The notes beneath the pieces were generated by a model, which had not been told where the DNA came from, ran no database searches, and saw nothing but the letters and a program-made list of their open reading frames with translations. From the NCBI RefSeq assembly GCF_041295575.1, contig NZ_CP160452.1, positions 124,001-188,000 on the forward strand: a DNA stretch of 64,000 nt. Reading direction: 5' to 3'. Shown in pieces: positions 63,576 to 64,000 of the stretch. A program made the translations under genes and the position numbers. Numbering within the stretch: position 1 is the stretch's first letter; every line of letters starts with the position of its first letter. This DNA is from Sporosarcina pasteurii (GTDB lineage Bacteria; Bacillota; Bacilli; Bacillales_A; Planococcaceae).

Positions 63576-64000
63576 TGGGGAAATTTCATGTACTTCTTCA
63601 AAAAGTATGGCGCGAGAATAGCCGTAATTTTAAAGTTTTATGGATCCCGTTATTTTTTATCATCTTTGGCGTAATGGAACCTTTAACAAATTATTATTTA
63701 CCCGAAATTATGAAAAGCGTCGGGAATCTTCCAGAAGGAATGGAGTTCGTTTGGCCTGAATTTACCGGTGAAGAAATATTTATTTCTTTACTAGGACAAT
63801 ATCAAATGATAGGTATTCTTGTCATCGTCCTCGCATTTATGGGCAGTATTTCAGGTGAGCGTAAAAATGGTACAGCAACACTACTATACGTTCGTCCGAT
63901 TTCATTTGGACAGTACTATTTAAGTAAATGGATTGTCATTAGTGGACTTGTCATCATTAGCCTTTTCCTCGGTTTCTTGAGTGCTTGGTATTATATTGAA
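63575..64000 (+). CDS. ABC-2 type permease, YxlG-like (3' end outside window)
   Basis: The frame opens at the ATG at 63575 and runs to the window end, giving about 142 residues. It begins MGKFHVLLQKVWRENSRNFK, has a helix around FKVLWIPLFFIIFGVMEPL, and then MIGILVIVLAFMGSISGERK with GTATLLYVRPIS, features of ABC-2 membrane domains. It overlaps the ATPase stop by one base. The exported substrate is not evident. Confidence 0.88.
   Translation, partial: MGKFHVLLQKVWRENSRNFKVLWIPLFFIIFGVMEPLTNYYLPEIMKSVGNLPEGMEFVWPEFTGEEIFISLLGQYQMIGILVIVLAFMGSISGERKNGTATLLYVRPISFGQYYLSKWIVISGLVIISLFLGFLSAWYYIE

Noticed and set aside
1..64000. CRISPR array, tRNA or rRNA genes
   Set aside because: No regularly spaced direct repeats, cloverleaf with CCA-type acceptor, or rRNA-like stretches were noticed on reading.

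Overview
This 64 kb window is AT-rich chromosomal DNA from a Gram-positive bacterium of the order Bacillales. A Planococcaceae genus close to Sporosarcina is the best fit, by inference only. The pointers are strong AGGAGG-type ribosome sites with some TTG and GTG starts, lipoproteins with Gram-positive lipoboxes, a T-box leader before proS, LutRABC and SigI/RsgI modules, the thioredoxin-type ArsC, and a Sec-type (clade II) nitrous oxide reductase. I see no rRNA, tRNA, CRISPR array or intact insertion sequence.

Layout. 1-2.8 kb: end of a sensor kinase, a small membrane protein and an MMPL exporter. 2.9-7.5 kb (minus): acetate-symporter operon (a 23-codon upstream ORF, DUF485, ActP-like symporter, cNMP/CBS/DUF294 protein, DEDDh exonuclease). 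7.7-12.3 kb (minus): DUF2935 protein and a Fur-box-preceded ferric-iron ABC importer. 12.7-15.3 kb: glycerate kinase and an SLC13-type carrier. 15.8-22.5 kb: nos cluster (cytochrome c, nosZ, nosB-like, nosD, nosY, nosF, YtkA-like lipoprotein, second lipoprotein) behind a ResD-like site. 22.7-23.6 kb: a lipoprotein MTA/SAH nucleosidase. 23.7-25.9 kb (minus): topB. 26.2-31.2 kb: lutR, lutABC and an MHS-type transporter, with the same palindrome upstream of lutR and of the transporter. 31.2-32 kb: two decayed topoisomerase fragments. 32-33.2 kb: a TsoY-like membrane protein behind a perfect CsoR/CstR-type operator. 33.7-40.7 kb: BCCT carrier, RraA-like protein, GlcD-type oxidase with BASS carrier, SunI-like protein, zwf. 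41-43 kb: cyclase, HxlR regulator, SpxH/DsbA-like protein. 43.1-45.9 kb (minus): serA-serC. 46.2-48.8 kb: an acidic secreted protein, sigI and rsgI behind a SigI-type promoter. 48.9-52 kb: csoR-copZ-copA. 52.7-54.2 kb: gene-poor stretch with two GC-rich repeats. 54.2-64 kb: T-box/proS, arsR-arsB-arsC, chrA, AlaX-type editing protein, FMN reductase, EamA carrier, and a YxlE-YxlF-YxlG-like ABC locus cut by the window end.

How it fits together. The content suggests a facultative organism that uses acetate, lactate and related hydroxy acids, can respire N2O when oxygen is limiting, and handles copper, arsenic and chromate. The least explained items are the TsoY-like protein with its operator, the extra nos lipoproteins, the exported nucleosidase, the SigI locus with its secreted acidic protein, and the decayed topoisomerase fragments.
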